Source: Roseivivax halodurans JCM 10272 (GTDB lineage Bacteria > Pseudomonadota > Alphaproteobacteria > Rhodobacterales > Rhodobacteraceae). From it: 64,000 bases of DNA. This document shows, one piece after another, positions 36,374 to 45,864 of this stretch. The DNA lies in contig NZ_JALZ01000010.1 in assembly GCF_000521785.1 (NCBI RefSeq), forward strand, positions 80,014 to 144,013. The letters run 5' to 3'. The notes beneath the pieces were generated by a model, which did no database searches, was not told the origin of the DNA, and saw nothing but the letters and a program-made list of their open reading frames with translations. The position numbers and the translations under genes are program-made. Position 1 is the stretch's first letter, and each line of letters starts with the position of its first letter.

Positions 36374-37066
36374 TCAGGTCGGGGCCTTCGTCCAGCGGTG
36401 TTCGAGCTTTTCGAGGGCGGCGATGCGCTCCTCGGTCTTGGGGTGGCTCATGAGCCAGGCGGGCATGCCTGCTCCGCCGGATCCGGTGAGCTTCTCGAGC
36501 TTTCGGAACAGCGACTTCTGCGGCTCGATCCCGATCCCGGCCTTCGACAGGAGCGCCGCGGCGTAGGCGTCCGCCTCGTACTCGTCCGAGCGCGAGAGCC
36601 GCGCCGCCAGCAGCGAGGTCAGCGCGTTCGCGATCACCGCGCCCAGCCCGGGGATGATCCGGCCGAGCACCATCATCAGCGCCGTGCGGATCGCGTTCTG
36701 GCCCGAGAAGTCGATCATCCGCTTCTTGGAATGCCCGAGTGCGACATGTCCGAGCTCGTGCGCGATCACGCTCGACATCTCCTCGGCCGACACCTCGCCC
36801 GAGCGGTATTTCTGGTAGAAGCCGCGGGTGATGAAGATGCGCCCGTCCGGCGCCGCGAGCCCGTTCACCGGCTCGATCTCGTAGACGTTCACCCGGATCC
36901 GGTGCAGGTCGAGAGCCGCCGCCATGCGGTCGGTCAGCTTCTTCAGGACCGGATCGGCAAGCTCGGTCGACTTCGCGTCGAGCTCTTTCGCCGTGCGCCA
37001 CGCCGAGACGCGATACATCGCGACGGCGTAGAGGATGGCGAGCAGGATGGGGGTGAGCTTGAGCAT
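36374..37066 (-). CDS. M48-family zinc metallopeptidase
   Basis: A 230-residue peptidase of the Ste24/HtpX clan. The zinc motif is HELGH at residues 103-107 and the third ligand is in SDEYEADAYA about 60 residues on. HPKTEERIAALE near the C-terminus is also characteristic. The N-terminus (LKLTPILLAILYAVAMYRV) is one membrane anchor or an uncleaved signal; a second hydrophobic stretch (ALMMVLGRIIPGLGAVIANAL) follows the active site. It probably takes part in envelope protein quality control. Confidence 0.9.
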   Translation of the reverse strand: MLKLTPILLAILYAVAMYRVSAWRTAKELDAKSTELADPVLKKLTDRMAAALDLHRIRVNVYEIEPVNGLAAPDGRIFITRGFYQKYRSGEVSAEEMSSVIAHELGHVALGHSKKRMIDFSGQNAIRTALMMVLGRIIPGLGAVIANALTSLLAARLSRSDEYEADAYAAALLSKAGIGIEPQKSLFRKLEKLTGSGGAGMPAWLMSHPKTEERIAALEKLEHRWTKAPT

Positions 37067-37101
37067 GCGCTCAATATGGAGCCTTCAAGGCTCCGCGCCA
37101 A

Positions 37102-37128
37102 GCGCCCGGAGGTCGCATCTCCGGGCGC
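37102..37128 (-). terminator. Hairpin after osmC
   Basis: Perfect 10-bp inverted repeat GCGCCCGGAG-gtcgcat-CTCCGGGCGC, eleven bases after the OsmC-family gene stop on the minus strand. It has only a short T pair after it, so it is a strong stem but a weak intrinsic terminator. Confidence 0.5.
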
Positions 37129-37138
37129 GCGCGTCGTC

Positions 37139-37573
37139 TTACGCCAGTTTGGCGTCCATCGTGATCTGCGCCGTTCCGCCGGCATAGAGCTTGGAGATCG
37201 GGCAGCCGTCCTTGGCGGCGTTCGCCGCTTCCATGAACTGCGATTCGTCCATGCCGGGCACGCTCGCGGTCACGTCGAGATGCACCTTCTTCACCGAGAA
37301 GCCGTCGCCGTCCTTCTCGAGCGAGACGGTCGCCTTGGTGTCGATGCTGTCGGGCGTCGCGTCGTGCTGGCCGAGGATCATCGACAGCGCCATCGAGTAA
37401 CAGGCGGCGTGTGCCGCGCCGACGAGCTCTTCTGGGTTCGAGCCGGGCTCACCCTCGAAGCGCGTGTTGAAGCCGTAGGGGGTGTCGTTCAGGGCGCCCG
37501 ACTCGGTCGAGACGTGACCCTTGCCGCTCTGCAGATCGCCCTTCCACTGTGCGGTGCCGTACTTGTCGATCAT
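37139..37573 (-). CDS. OsmC-family peroxiredoxin
   Basis: 144 residues, the length of OsmC. It reduces organic hydroperoxides through two cysteines, Cys58 (AAHAACYSMA) and Cys124 (AAKDGCPISKLY), both present in the classical context. Other family segments are FEGEPGSNPEELVGAAHAAC and KATVSLEKDGDGF. GAGGACGATCG lies upstream of the ATG. It is followed by a strong hairpin, so it is likely monocistronic. OsmC versus Ohr subclass favours OsmC because of the RFEGEPGSNPEEL segment. Confidence 0.9.
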   Translation of the reverse strand: MIDKYGTAQWKGDLQSGKGHVSTESGALNDTPYGFNTRFEGEPGSNPEELVGAAHAACYSMALSMILGQHDATPDSIDTKATVSLEKDGDGFSVKKVHLDVTASVPGMDESQFMEAANAAKDGCPISKLYAGGTAQITMDAKLA

Positions 37574-37780
37574 CGATCGTCCTCCTGATGGGTTGCCGTT
37601 CGGATCAGGAACGGCCCACGAGCCTCCGCCGTTCCATCGCGCGCGACATAAGTCCGGTATGCCGCGTATCGCCTCGCATCGGCGTCAGGGAAGTTTACGG
37701 CACCGGTAGTGTCCACATGCTCCCCACGGTCGCCGAGGCGCTCCACGGGACCGCCCGACGCCGTTCAACCGTCTAGCCGG

Positions 37781-38965
37781 TCAGCGCGTCAGCATCCTCA
37801 TGCCCTCATCGATGCCCTGAACGGTCATCGGGACCATACGCTCGTCCATGATCTCGCGGATCATCCCGATCGACTGGGTGTAGCCCCAGTAGCTGTCCGG
37901 CACCGGGTTGATCCAGAGATGGTCTGGCCATTGCTCGCGCGCGCGGCTCAGCCAGACTTGGCCCGCCTCCTGGTTCCAGTGCTCATTCGCGCCGCCGGGC
38001 ATGGCGATCTCGTAGGGGCTCATCGAGGCGTCGCCGACGAAGATGCACTTCCAGTCCGGTCCGTAGGTGCGCAGGATCTCGGTGGTCGCGACCTGCGCGT
38101 TCCAGCGCCGGGAATTGTCGCGCCACACGCCCTCGTAGAGGCAGTTGTGGAAGTAGAAATGCTCGAGATGCTTGAACTCGGCCCGCGCCGCAGAGAAGAG
38201 CTCCTCGACGATCTTCACATGCGCGTCCATCGATCCGCCGACATCGAGAAACAGCAGCACCTTGACCGCGTTGCGCCGCTCGGGCCGCGTCTGCACGTCG
38301 AGATAGCCGTGCTCAGCGGTGGCGCGGATCGTGCCGGGCAGGTCGAGCTCGTCCGCCGCGCCGTCCCGCGCCCATTTGCGCAGCCGCTTGAGCGCGACCT
38401 TGATGTTGCGGGTGCCGATCTCGATCTGGTCGTCGAAGTCGCGGAACTCGCGCTTGTCCCAGACCTTGACCGCGCGCTGGTGGCGGCTCTTGTCCTGTCC
38501 GATCCGCACGCCCTCGGGATTGTAGCCATAGGCGCCGAAGGGCGAGGTGCCCGCGGTCCCGATCCACTTGTTGCCGCCCTGGTGACGGTCCTCCTGCTCC
38601 TTCAGCCGCTCCTTCAGCGTCTCCATCAGCTTGTCGAACCCGCCGAGCGCCTCGATCTCGGCCATTTCCTCTTCCGAGAGGTGCTTCTCGGCCATCTTGC
38701 GCAGCCAGGCCTCGGGCAGGTTCACGGCCTCCATGACCGCTTCCGCGGGGATGTCCTCAAGCCCCTTGAAGCAATGGGCGAAGGCGCGGTCGAACCGGTC
38801 GACATGCCGCTCGTCCTTCACCATCGCCGCGCGGGCGAGGTAGTAGAACGCCTCGACATCGTAGGTCGCGAGGCCGGCGCGCATGGCCTCGAGGAAAGTG
38901 AGGTACTCCCGGAGGCTGACGGGCACGCCGGCGCGGCGGAGGGTTTCGAAGAAGGGCACGAACAT
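37781..38965 (-). CDS. VWA-domain (CoxE-like) protein
   Basis: 394 residues. The C-terminal von Willebrand A domain has a changed MIDAS motif, LDVGGSMD, with Asp241, Gly243 and Ser245 instead of DxSxS. The N-terminal helical part (FFETLRRAGVPVSLREYLTFLEAM) is that of the CoxE family. In the CO-dehydrogenase system CoxE works with the MoxR ATPase CoxD to insert the metal centre. A MoxR-family gene lies 3 kb upstream on the same strand, with a lipoprotein and a nuclease between. A chaperone role with MoxR is inference. Confidence 0.88.
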   Translation of the reverse strand: MFVPFFETLRRAGVPVSLREYLTFLEAMRAGLATYDVEAFYYLARAAMVKDERHVDRFDRAFAHCFKGLEDIPAEAVMEAVNLPEAWLRKMAEKHLSEEEMAEIEALGGFDKLMETLKERLKEQEDRHQGGNKWIGTAGTSPFGAYGYNPEGVRIGQDKSRHQRAVKVWDKREFRDFDDQIEIGTRNIKVALKRLRKWARDGAADELDLPGTIRATAEHGYLDVQTRPERRNAVKVLLFLDVGGSMDAHVKIVEELFSAARAEFKHLEHFYFHNCLYEGVWRDNSRRWNAQVATTEILRTYGPDWKCIFVGDASMSPYEIAMPGGANEHWNQEAGQVWLSRAREQWPDHLWINPVPDSYWGYTQSIGMIREIMDERMVPMTVQGIDEGMRMLTR

Positions 38966-39035
38966 GGGGCCTTTCTAGACCGTGCGCGCAGGTTTGGCGA
39001 TGGGCCGAGTGAGCGGCCGGGGGTGCCTCCGGCGG

Positions 39036-39057
39036 GGATATTTCCGTCAAGAAGAAG
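39036..39057 (+). repeat. Dispersed intergenic element, copy 6
   Basis: GGATATTT, four free bases (CCGT), then CAAGAAGAAG. A GC hairpin (CCGGGGG/CCTCCGG) lies upstream. Both neighbouring genes are on the minus strand, so here the element is antisense to them. Confidence 0.65.
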
Positions 39058-39067
39058 CGGGCAGTGC

Positions 39068-39235
39068 TCAGACCAGCGCTTTTTCCAGCACGATCGTGGC
39101 GATCAGTCCGATCAGTGCGAAGAGGATCGCGTAGCCCGCGGCATATTGCGCCATGTCGGCGGTGTTGCCCTTGTGGCGGCGGGCGGAGAGGCCGCCGAGA
39201 AGCGCGCCCGCGAGGGCGCTCAGGAGCACGATCAT
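39068..39235 (-). CDS. 55-residue two-TM membrane protein
   Basis: From ATG (complement of 39233-39235) to TGA at 39068-39070. Two hydrophobic helices (MIVLLSALAGALLGGLSA; YAAGYAILFALIGLIATIVL) flank a short basic loop (RRHKGNTADMAQ). The ATG overlaps the stop of the upstream DUF2927 gene as ATGA, which supports real, coupled translation. No family is recognised. Confidence 0.7.
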   Translation of the reverse strand: MIVLLSALAGALLGGLSARRHKGNTADMAQYAAGYAILFALIGLIATIVLEKALV

Positions 39236-40659
39236 GGCCGGACGACGCCTCCTTGTGCCGGGGTGAGTGAGGCGGCGTCACGCGTCTTGGCCTGGACCGC
39301 CCAATCGGAGCCGAACCCGTATCGCGCCCAGCCGAGACTGTCCAGCCGCACCGCCCGGGCCTCCGCCGCGCGGCCCGAGAGCTCCAGCGCCTCGGCTTCG
39401 AGAAGCATCAGCGTGGCGAGGAGCGCCGCGTTCTCGTGCCGCTCCGCGACCACGCGGGCCGGGCGGATCCAGGCCAGGGCCGCCTCCGTGCGGCCGGCGG
39501 AGAGCGCGTCCTGGGCGAGGTGCGGGGCGACATAGGCGCGGTGCAGGGCGGTACGCGCGCTGGTGGCGAAGATGCGGTCGGCCGCCTCGAAATGTGACCT
39601 CGCCGCGTCCGGCGCCCGCCGCTGCAGCGTGCGCCCCATCGCATAATGGGAGAAGCCGCGGCGATGGTCGTCCGGTTCGAGGGACGCGGCGATGTGCAGC
39701 GCGCGCCGGGCGGCGCGGCGTTTCTCCTCGGCCGAGGGGCCGGGGGCGAGCGCGGTCTGCACCGCCTCCGTCCAGTCGCGCGGCGTGTCCGCAAGCCCCG
39801 TGGGCGGCACGCCTTCGCCTGCGGGGTTCAGCCGCGCGAGAATGCCGGGCAGCCGGGCCCCGACTTTCTCCCGCGTCATGCCCGACCGCAGGGCCGGGTC
39901 GTAATAGGCCCGCAGGATCGTCATGTCGTGGCCGGTCAGCACGTTGTGCACGTTGTCGTCGTTGAAGACCGACTCGGGCAGCCGGTATAGGTCGTTGAGC
40001 GGCCCGAGCGCCTGCGCCAGCTCCTCGTGCAGGCAATCGCGGGCTTCCTGAGGCGAGGTGTCGCCCGGCACGAAGATTGCGGCGCGGCTGCGTTCGGTGA
40101 GCTTAGACCAGGACACGTCGGGCGCGTGGCGCTTGTCCGCATACTCGGCCAGCGAGGAGACGTTCGGCACGACGAAACAGGCCGCCTGCGGCAGATGGCG
40201 GCGGATGTCCGAGCGGCGCACCACCTGCACGGTGATCTGCGCATCGCGCCGCTCCGTCGCGGCGATGTCGATCCCGGCCTCGTCGCGCAGCCGGGACAGG
40301 AGGCGCGCGAGATCCGACCGCATCGCGGCGCCCGCGGGACCGGTCAGGCGCACGCCCACCGGCGTCTCGAACCGGGTGAAGCTCTCCAGCGGCCGCCCGG
40401 ATTCCAGCGTGAAGGAGAGGTCGAGGAAATCGCGGACAAGATCCGCGTTGGAGGTCGTGCCGGACGGAACGCGCCGCGCGGCAAAGGTCTTCATGGGTGG
40501 TAGGATGGCGTCCGGAGCGGTCGCAATGCGGGTCGCGGCTTCGGGGATGGGCGCCGTGGGTACACATGCGCCGAGAAGGACCGAGAGGATCAAGACTGCG
40601 CGGCGCCTCCCGGCCGTCCGAAACGGGCTGGGTCGGCGTTGGAGGGGGAGGGAGCTCAC
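39232..40659 (-). CDS. DUF2927-domain lipoprotein
   Basis: About 475 residues. The start region RRRAVLILSVLLGAC is a lipoprotein signal with lipobox LLGAC. The central region (HEELAQALGPLNDLYRLP, DDNVHNVLTGHDMTILRAYYDP) is the DUF2927 domain, common in Rhodobacterales and related to peptidase-like folds. The C-terminal 200 residues are helical repeats resembling TPRs (YAMGRTLQRRAPDAARSHFEAA). Start is unsure: GTG 40659 gives a normal signal length, while ATG 40725 would add 22 residues. It is coupled to the downstream 55-residue membrane protein. Confidence 0.78.
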   Translation of the reverse strand: MSSLPLQRRPSPFRTAGRRRAVLILSVLLGACVPTAPIPEAATRIATAPDAILPPMKTFAARRVPSGTTSNADLVRDFLDLSFTLESGRPLESFTRFETPVGVRLTGPAGAAMRSDLARLLSRLRDEAGIDIAATERRDAQITVQVVRRSDIRRHLPQAACFVVPNVSSLAEYADKRHAPDVSWSKLTERSRAAIFVPGDTSPQEARDCLHEELAQALGPLNDLYRLPESVFNDDNVHNVLTGHDMTILRAYYDPALRSGMTREKVGARLPGILARLNPAGEGVPPTGLADTPRDWTEAVQTALAPGPSAEEKRRAARRALHIAASLEPDDHRRGFSHYAMGRTLQRRAPDAARSHFEAADRIFATSARTALHRAYVAPHLAQDALSAGRTEAALAWIRPARVVAERHENAALLATLMLLEAEALELSGRAAEARAVRLDSLGWARYGFGSDWAVQAKTRDAASLTPAQGGVVRP

Positions 40660-40836
40660 GCGGTTGTCTGCCTGCTCGGAAGTGTCTGAGGCCGCGAAAA
40701 TTGCGCACCGCCCCTGCGGCGCCATTCCGGTCGGCCGACTCCCATCGTGCTACGAAAGCTGCGCACGCGGCAAACACCATGCCCGGTCAGGCCGCGCTTC
40801 GGTGCAAAGCGGCAACAGCGGGCGCCGCCGAGCCGG

Positions 40837-41898
40837 TCAGGTGTCGATCCAGAGCCGTGCGGTGATCTGGCCGTGATCCGACGCGGCGCCGAGCCCCGGA
40901 GCGCCGGTCAGCGAGCTGTCGGTCAGATGGTCGTTGAGGCAGCGCACGAAGGCCACGTCCCCGATCGCGCGCGTGTTGCGGTAAAAGAATTCCTGGCTGA
41001 CGAGGATGTGGTCGATGGTCGAATAGTGACCGTTGTAGATATTGGTAAAGAATTCGACACCTTCGGACCGCCGCAGCTGGATGCGCGCGGCCGAATGCAT
41101 CTCCACGTCCCAGAAGAGCGCCTTCACGTCGATCGGCAGCCCGCGGAACGGGGCCTCGCCGCGCACCATCTCGGTCGTCACAGCTCCGATGTCGTCGTTG
41201 AGATCGCCCACGACGATCAGCGGCGTCGTTGTGCCCTCCATCAGCCCGATCACCTCGCGGCGGAGCGCCAGCGCCTCGCCCGCGCGCAGCACGAGGCTGC
41301 GGAGCGACCCCATCGCCCGCTCGAGAAATTCGGCATTGGCCTCCACCTCCGCCTCGGACCCGGCGGCGTAGAGCGGGCGCTTCGATTTCAGATGCGCGTT
41401 TGCGATCCAGCCCTCGTGACCTTCGGCCAGCGCCACGCGCGCGAATTGCTGGGGACGCGAGAGCTGCGTCAGCCGGTAATCCAATCCGCCGATATCGGCG
41501 ACCTCGATCGGATCGTCCGTCAGATCCTGTCGCGATCGCTTCTCGAGGATCGGGCTGCGGCTGAGAAAGCCGACGCCGGGAGACGGGTCCTCGGCGCTGC
41601 CTTGCGCGTTCGGCAAGTGCCAGACCTCCGAATAGCGCTTCCGTTCCGCGGCACCGGTCCCATCGCGCTCGGCCACGATGGCCTCGTAGGCGTCGGCGAG
41701 CGCCTGGAAGGCCTCGGCATGGAACACCTCCTGGCAGCCGACGAAATCGGCGTCCATCCGGTAGAGCTGTTCAGCAAGCCACGCGATTTTCCGCGCGAAT
41801 GCCGCTTCGGAATAGCGATTGGTCTGGTAATAGGTGACGCCGGAATTGACGAGATTGCGCAAATTGAAGGTCGCCACGGTGAAGTAAGAGCGCGCCAT
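40837..41898 (-). CDS. Endonuclease/exonuclease/phosphatase-family protein
   Basis: 353 residues of the DNase I-like fold. Metal- and phosphate-binding motifs: TVATFNLRNL at the N-terminus, DFVGCQEVFHAEAF (catalytic Glu), VVGDLNDDIGAV, and STIDHILVSQEF with the DH pair near the C-terminus. No signal peptide is seen, so it may be cytoplasmic. The substrate (nucleic acid, phospholipid or inositol phosphate) cannot be told. It lies between the MoxR gene and the DUF2927 gene on the same strand. Confidence 0.87.
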   Translation of the reverse strand: MARSYFTVATFNLRNLVNSGVTYYQTNRYSEAAFARKIAWLAEQLYRMDADFVGCQEVFHAEAFQALADAYEAIVAERDGTGAAERKRYSEVWHLPNAQGSAEDPSPGVGFLSRSPILEKRSRQDLTDDPIEVADIGGLDYRLTQLSRPQQFARVALAEGHEGWIANAHLKSKRPLYAAGSEAEVEANAEFLERAMGSLRSLVLRAGEALALRREVIGLMEGTTTPLIVVGDLNDDIGAVTTEMVRGEAPFRGLPIDVKALFWDVEMHSAARIQLRRSEGVEFFTNIYNGHYSTIDHILVSQEFFYRNTRAIGDVAFVRCLNDHLTDSSLTGAPGLGAASDHGQITARLWIDT

Positions 41899-41970
41899 GA
41901 AATGCTCCCGGGACTCGATTTCCCCAAAAGCCTAACGCAGCCTCGTGACCGTTTGGCAACTTTTGCGCGA

Positions 41971-42813
41971 TCAGCGCCCCTGTCTTCGCGCCATGAAGGC
42001 GAGGCGTTCGAAGAGATGCACGTCCTGCTCGTTCTTCAGCAGCGCTCCGTGCAACTTCGGCAGGGCGTTCGCGCCCTCGCGCCTCAGATCGGCGGGATCC
42101 ATGTCCTCGGCCAGCAGAAGCTTCAGCCAGTCGAGGACTTCGGAGGTCGAGGGCTTCTTCTTCAGCCCCGGCTGCTCGCGGATCTCGTAGAACTGCGTCA
42201 GCGCGACCGACAGCAGCTCCTGCTTGATGCCGGGATGGTGCACCTCGACGATCTTCTTCAGCACCTCGGGCTCCGGGAAACGGATGTAGTGGAAGAAGCA
42301 GCGGCGCAGGAAGGCGTCCGGCAGCTCCTTCTCGTTGTTCGACGTGATGATCACGATCGGGCGGTGGCGTGCCTGCACCGTCTCGCCGGTCTCGTAGACG
42401 TGGAACTCCATCCGGTCGAGCTCCTGCAGGAGGTCGTTCGGGAACTCGATATCCGCCTTGTCGACCTCGTCGATCAGCAGGACGATCTTCTCGCCGGCCT
42501 CGAAAGCCTGCCAGAGCTTGCCCTTGCGGATGTAGTTGGAGACGTCGTTCACCCGCTCGTCGCCGAGCTGGCTGTCGCGCAGGCGGCTCACCGCGTCGTA
42601 TTCGTAGAGGCCCTGCTGCGCCTTCGTGGTGGATTTGATCGACCATTCGATCATGCGCAGCCCGAGTGCCTCGGCCACCTGCCGGGCGAGCTCGGTCTTT
42701 CCCGTGCCGGGCTCGCCCTTCACCAGAAGCGGACGCTCCAGCGCCACGGCCGCGTTCACCGCCATGGTCAGATCCTCGGTCGCCACGTAGGCGTCGGTCC
42801 CCTCGAAACGCAT
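41971..42813 (-). CDS. MoxR-family AAA ATPase
   Basis: A 280-residue AAA+ ATPase. Walker A is GEPGTGKT (residues 33-40), Walker B LLIDEVDKAD, sensor 1 IITSNNEKELPDAFLRRC. The C-terminal lid follows. It matches the CoxD-like branch, which works with VWA proteins in metal-cofactor insertion. ATG at 42813 has AAGGAGAGCAC directly upstream; the open frame runs 23 codons further without similarity. The CoxE-like gene is downstream on the same strand. Confidence 0.9.
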   Translation of the reverse strand: MRFEGTDAYVATEDLTMAVNAAVALERPLLVKGEPGTGKTELARQVAEALGLRMIEWSIKSTTKAQQGLYEYDAVSRLRDSQLGDERVNDVSNYIRKGKLWQAFEAGEKIVLLIDEVDKADIEFPNDLLQELDRMEFHVYETGETVQARHRPIVIITSNNEKELPDAFLRRCFFHYIRFPEPEVLKKIVEVHHPGIKQELLSVALTQFYEIREQPGLKKKPSTSEVLDWLKLLLAEDMDPADLRREGANALPKLHGALLKNEQDVHLFERLAFMARRQGR

Positions 42814-43072
42814 GTGCTCTCCTTGCCCGCTGCCGGCGCTGCCGCCTTGCGTGCGGCTACCGGCCCGGACCCGTTTTGGCAAGGTGGCGCGCGGGCTGCG
42901 AGGGCGCGGAAAAGGTCATGCAATTGTCATGGAACCTTACCGTGAATTGCTCGGGCGGGCTCCGAAATCAGTAGTGACATTGCCCTTGGGTTCGGTTAAG
43001 TGCTGCCCGCAGGGGTGCCTGATATCTGGGGAATTTCTTATGGCAGATATCGGCGTTGATAAGGGATGCGCC
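42814..43072. other. Divergent intergenic region between the MoxR gene and dksA
   Basis: 259 bp. It should hold promoters for both genes. A possible dksA promoter element is TTGCCC near 42980 with an AT-richer stretch downstream, but no box is convincing. A GATATC...GATATC pair flanks the in-frame upstream ATG at 43040. Confidence 0.35.
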
Positions 43073-43495
43073 ATGAAACCTGAATCGTTTCTTCCCGATG
43101 ATTACCGGCCGGCGGACGACGAGCCGTTCATGAACGAACGCCAGCTCGAGTACTTCCGCCGCAAGCTGATCACGTGGAAGACCGACCTTCTGGCCGACAG
43201 CCGGGACACGATCGAGGGGCTGCAGGACAGCTCCCGCAACATTCCCGACGTGAGCGACCGCGCAAGCGAGGAAACCGACCGCGCGATCGAGCTTCGGACC
43301 CGCGACCGCCAGCGCAAGCTCGTCGCCAAGATCGACAGCGCGCTGCGCCGGATCGAAGAGGGCGAATACGGCTATTGCGAGGTGACCGGTGAGCCGATCT
43401 CGCTCAAGCGTCTCGATGCACGGCCGATCGCCACGATGAGCCTCGAGGCGCAGGAGCGTCACGAGCGCCGCGAGAAGGTCCATCGCGACGACTGA
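43073..43495 (+). CDS. dksA: DksA/TraR-family RNA polymerase-binding protein
   Basis: 140 residues. It binds the RNA polymerase secondary channel and, with ppGpp, adjusts transcription of rRNA and amino-acid genes. The coiled-coil has the expected form (NERQLEYFRRKLITWKTDLL...RASEETDRAIELRTRDR). The zinc-finger region keeps only one cysteine (YGYCEVTGEPISLKRLDARP); the other three of E. coli DksA are replaced. This single-Cys type is what I recall for Rhodobacter. ATG 43073 has AAGGGA seven bases upstream; ATG 43040 in frame is an alternative. Confidence 0.92.
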   Translation: MKPESFLPDDYRPADDEPFMNERQLEYFRRKLITWKTDLLADSRDTIEGLQDSSRNIPDVSDRASEETDRAIELRTRDRQRKLVAKIDSALRRIEEGEYGYCEVTGEPISLKRLDARPIATMSLEAQERHERREKVHRDD

Positions 43496-43570
43496 CCGCA
43501 TGGAATGCCCCGCAGAAACGGGCAGGGCGCCGGGGCAGAGCTCCGGCGTTTCGCGTTGAAAGGGAGGCGC

Positions 43571-44740
43571 ATGCGACTGCGGGATATGCACGTGACCGTG
43601 GTGGGCGGCGGCATTGCCGGGCTCGCGACCGCGACGGCCCTGGCGCGCCGTGGCGCGCGGGTGGAGCTTCTCGAACGTGCCGCCGAGCTGCGCGAGGTCG
43701 GGGCCGGGCTCCAGATCACGCCGAACGGGCTCGCCGTGCTGCGCGCGCTCGGTCTCGAAGACGGGCTCGAGCCGGCGCCGCGCGCCGCCGCGGTCTCGCT
43801 GCGCGACTACCGTGCGGGGCGCGAGGTCCTGCGGCTCGATCTCGCCGCCCGCGGCCTCTCGGACGGCTATCGCTTCGTGCATCGCGGCGATCTCGTTGCG
43901 CTCCTCGGGCAAGCCGCGCGCGCGGCCGGCGTGACGATCCGCACCGGCGTTCTCGTCGACGGCGTCACGCCTGGTGAGCCGCCGCAAATCTCGGTCTCGG
44001 TCTCGGACAAGGCCTCGCCCACCGATCTCGTCATCGGCGCGGACGGGTTGCATTCGGTCGTCCGTCCGGTGCTCGACGGGCCGCGCGCCCCGCGTTTCAC
44101 CGGCCAGGTGGCCTGGCGCGCCGTGGTCGAGAACGTCACGGACCACCCGCCCGAGGCGCGCGTCCATATGGGCCCCGGACGGCATGTCGTGAGCTATCCG
44201 CTCCGCGGCGGCCGCTTCGTCAACCTTGTCGCCGTGAAGGAGCAGAGGACCTGGGTCGCCGAGGGGTGGCAGCACGAAGACGATGCACACAATCTCCGCC
44301 ACGCCTTCCGCCGATTTGGCGGCGACACCGCGCGGCTCCTTGCGGCGGCCGAAAGGCCCGGTCTCTGGGGGCTCTTCCGCCACCCCGTCGCCGCAAAATG
44401 GCACGGGACGGGGCTCGCGCTTGTCGGCGATGCGGCGCATCCGACGCTGCCGTTTCTTGCGCAGGGCGCCAACATGGCGCTCGAGGATGCTTGGGTGCTG
44501 GCGGACGCGCTCGAAAGCGAGGGATCGCTGGCCGAGCGCCTGCACGCCTACCAGACCCGCCGCCACGCCCGCACCGTGCGCGTGGTCGAGACCGCCGACG
44601 GCAACGCGTGGAAGTACCACCTGCGCCTGCCGGGCCTGCGACTTGCCGCCCACGCGGTGCTGCACCTCGCCGGACGGCTCGCCCCGGGCCGGGTCATGAG
44701 CGGCTTCGACTGGCTCTACGGACACGACGTGACGTCCTGA
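43571..44740 (+). CDS. FAD-dependent monooxygenase (salicylate hydroxylase-like)
   Basis: A 389-residue class A flavoprotein monooxygenase. The dinucleotide-binding motif VVGGGIAGLATATALARRG is near residue 9, the second motif LVIGADGLHSVVR near residue 155, and the FAD ribityl motif LVGDAAHPTLPFLAQGANMALEDA near residue 285. Closest in type to 3-hydroxybenzoate/salicylate hydroxylases. AAAGGGAGG is upstream of ATG 43571. It may supply aromatic degradation, but no aromatic pathway genes are near, so the substrate is unknown. Confidence 0.88.
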   Translation: MRLRDMHVTVVGGGIAGLATATALARRGARVELLERAAELREVGAGLQITPNGLAVLRALGLEDGLEPAPRAAAVSLRDYRAGREVLRLDLAARGLSDGYRFVHRGDLVALLGQAARAAGVTIRTGVLVDGVTPGEPPQISVSVSDKASPTDLVIGADGLHSVVRPVLDGPRAPRFTGQVAWRAVVENVTDHPPEARVHMGPGRHVVSYPLRGGRFVNLVAVKEQRTWVAEGWQHEDDAHNLRHAFRRFGGDTARLLAAAERPGLWGLFRHPVAAKWHGTGLALVGDAAHPTLPFLAQGANMALEDAWVLADALESEGSLAERLHAYQTRRHARTVRVVETADGNAWKYHLRLPGLRLAAHAVLHLAGRLAPGRVMSGFDWLYGHDVTS

Positions 44741-44754
44741 CGGCGAGGGTAGGA

Positions 44755-44773
44755 GCGAGGGCGCTGCCCTCGC
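44755..44773 (+). terminator. GC hairpin of dispersed element copy 7
   Basis: GCGAGGG-cgctg-CCCTCGC fourteen bases after the monooxygenase stop and seven bases before the AT-rich core. It is identical to the stem at 34236. Confidence 0.5.
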
Positions 44774-44780
44774 GCTCCCG

Positions 44781-44802
44781 GGATATTTCGATCAAGAAGA
44801 AG
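44781..44802 (+). repeat. Dispersed intergenic element, copy 7
   Basis: GGATATTT, four free bases (CGAT), then CAAGAAGAAG and GGG, between the monooxygenase gene and xdhC, preceded by the GCGAGGG hairpin. Confidence 0.7.
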
Positions 44803-44874
44803 GGGCGTGCGCCCTTGGCAGGGGGCGACATCGCCCGCATGCATGCCTAGATTTGCGCCAGGAGGGCCTCAGAC

Positions 44875-45860
<986 letters not shown>

Positions 45861-45864
<4 letters not shown>

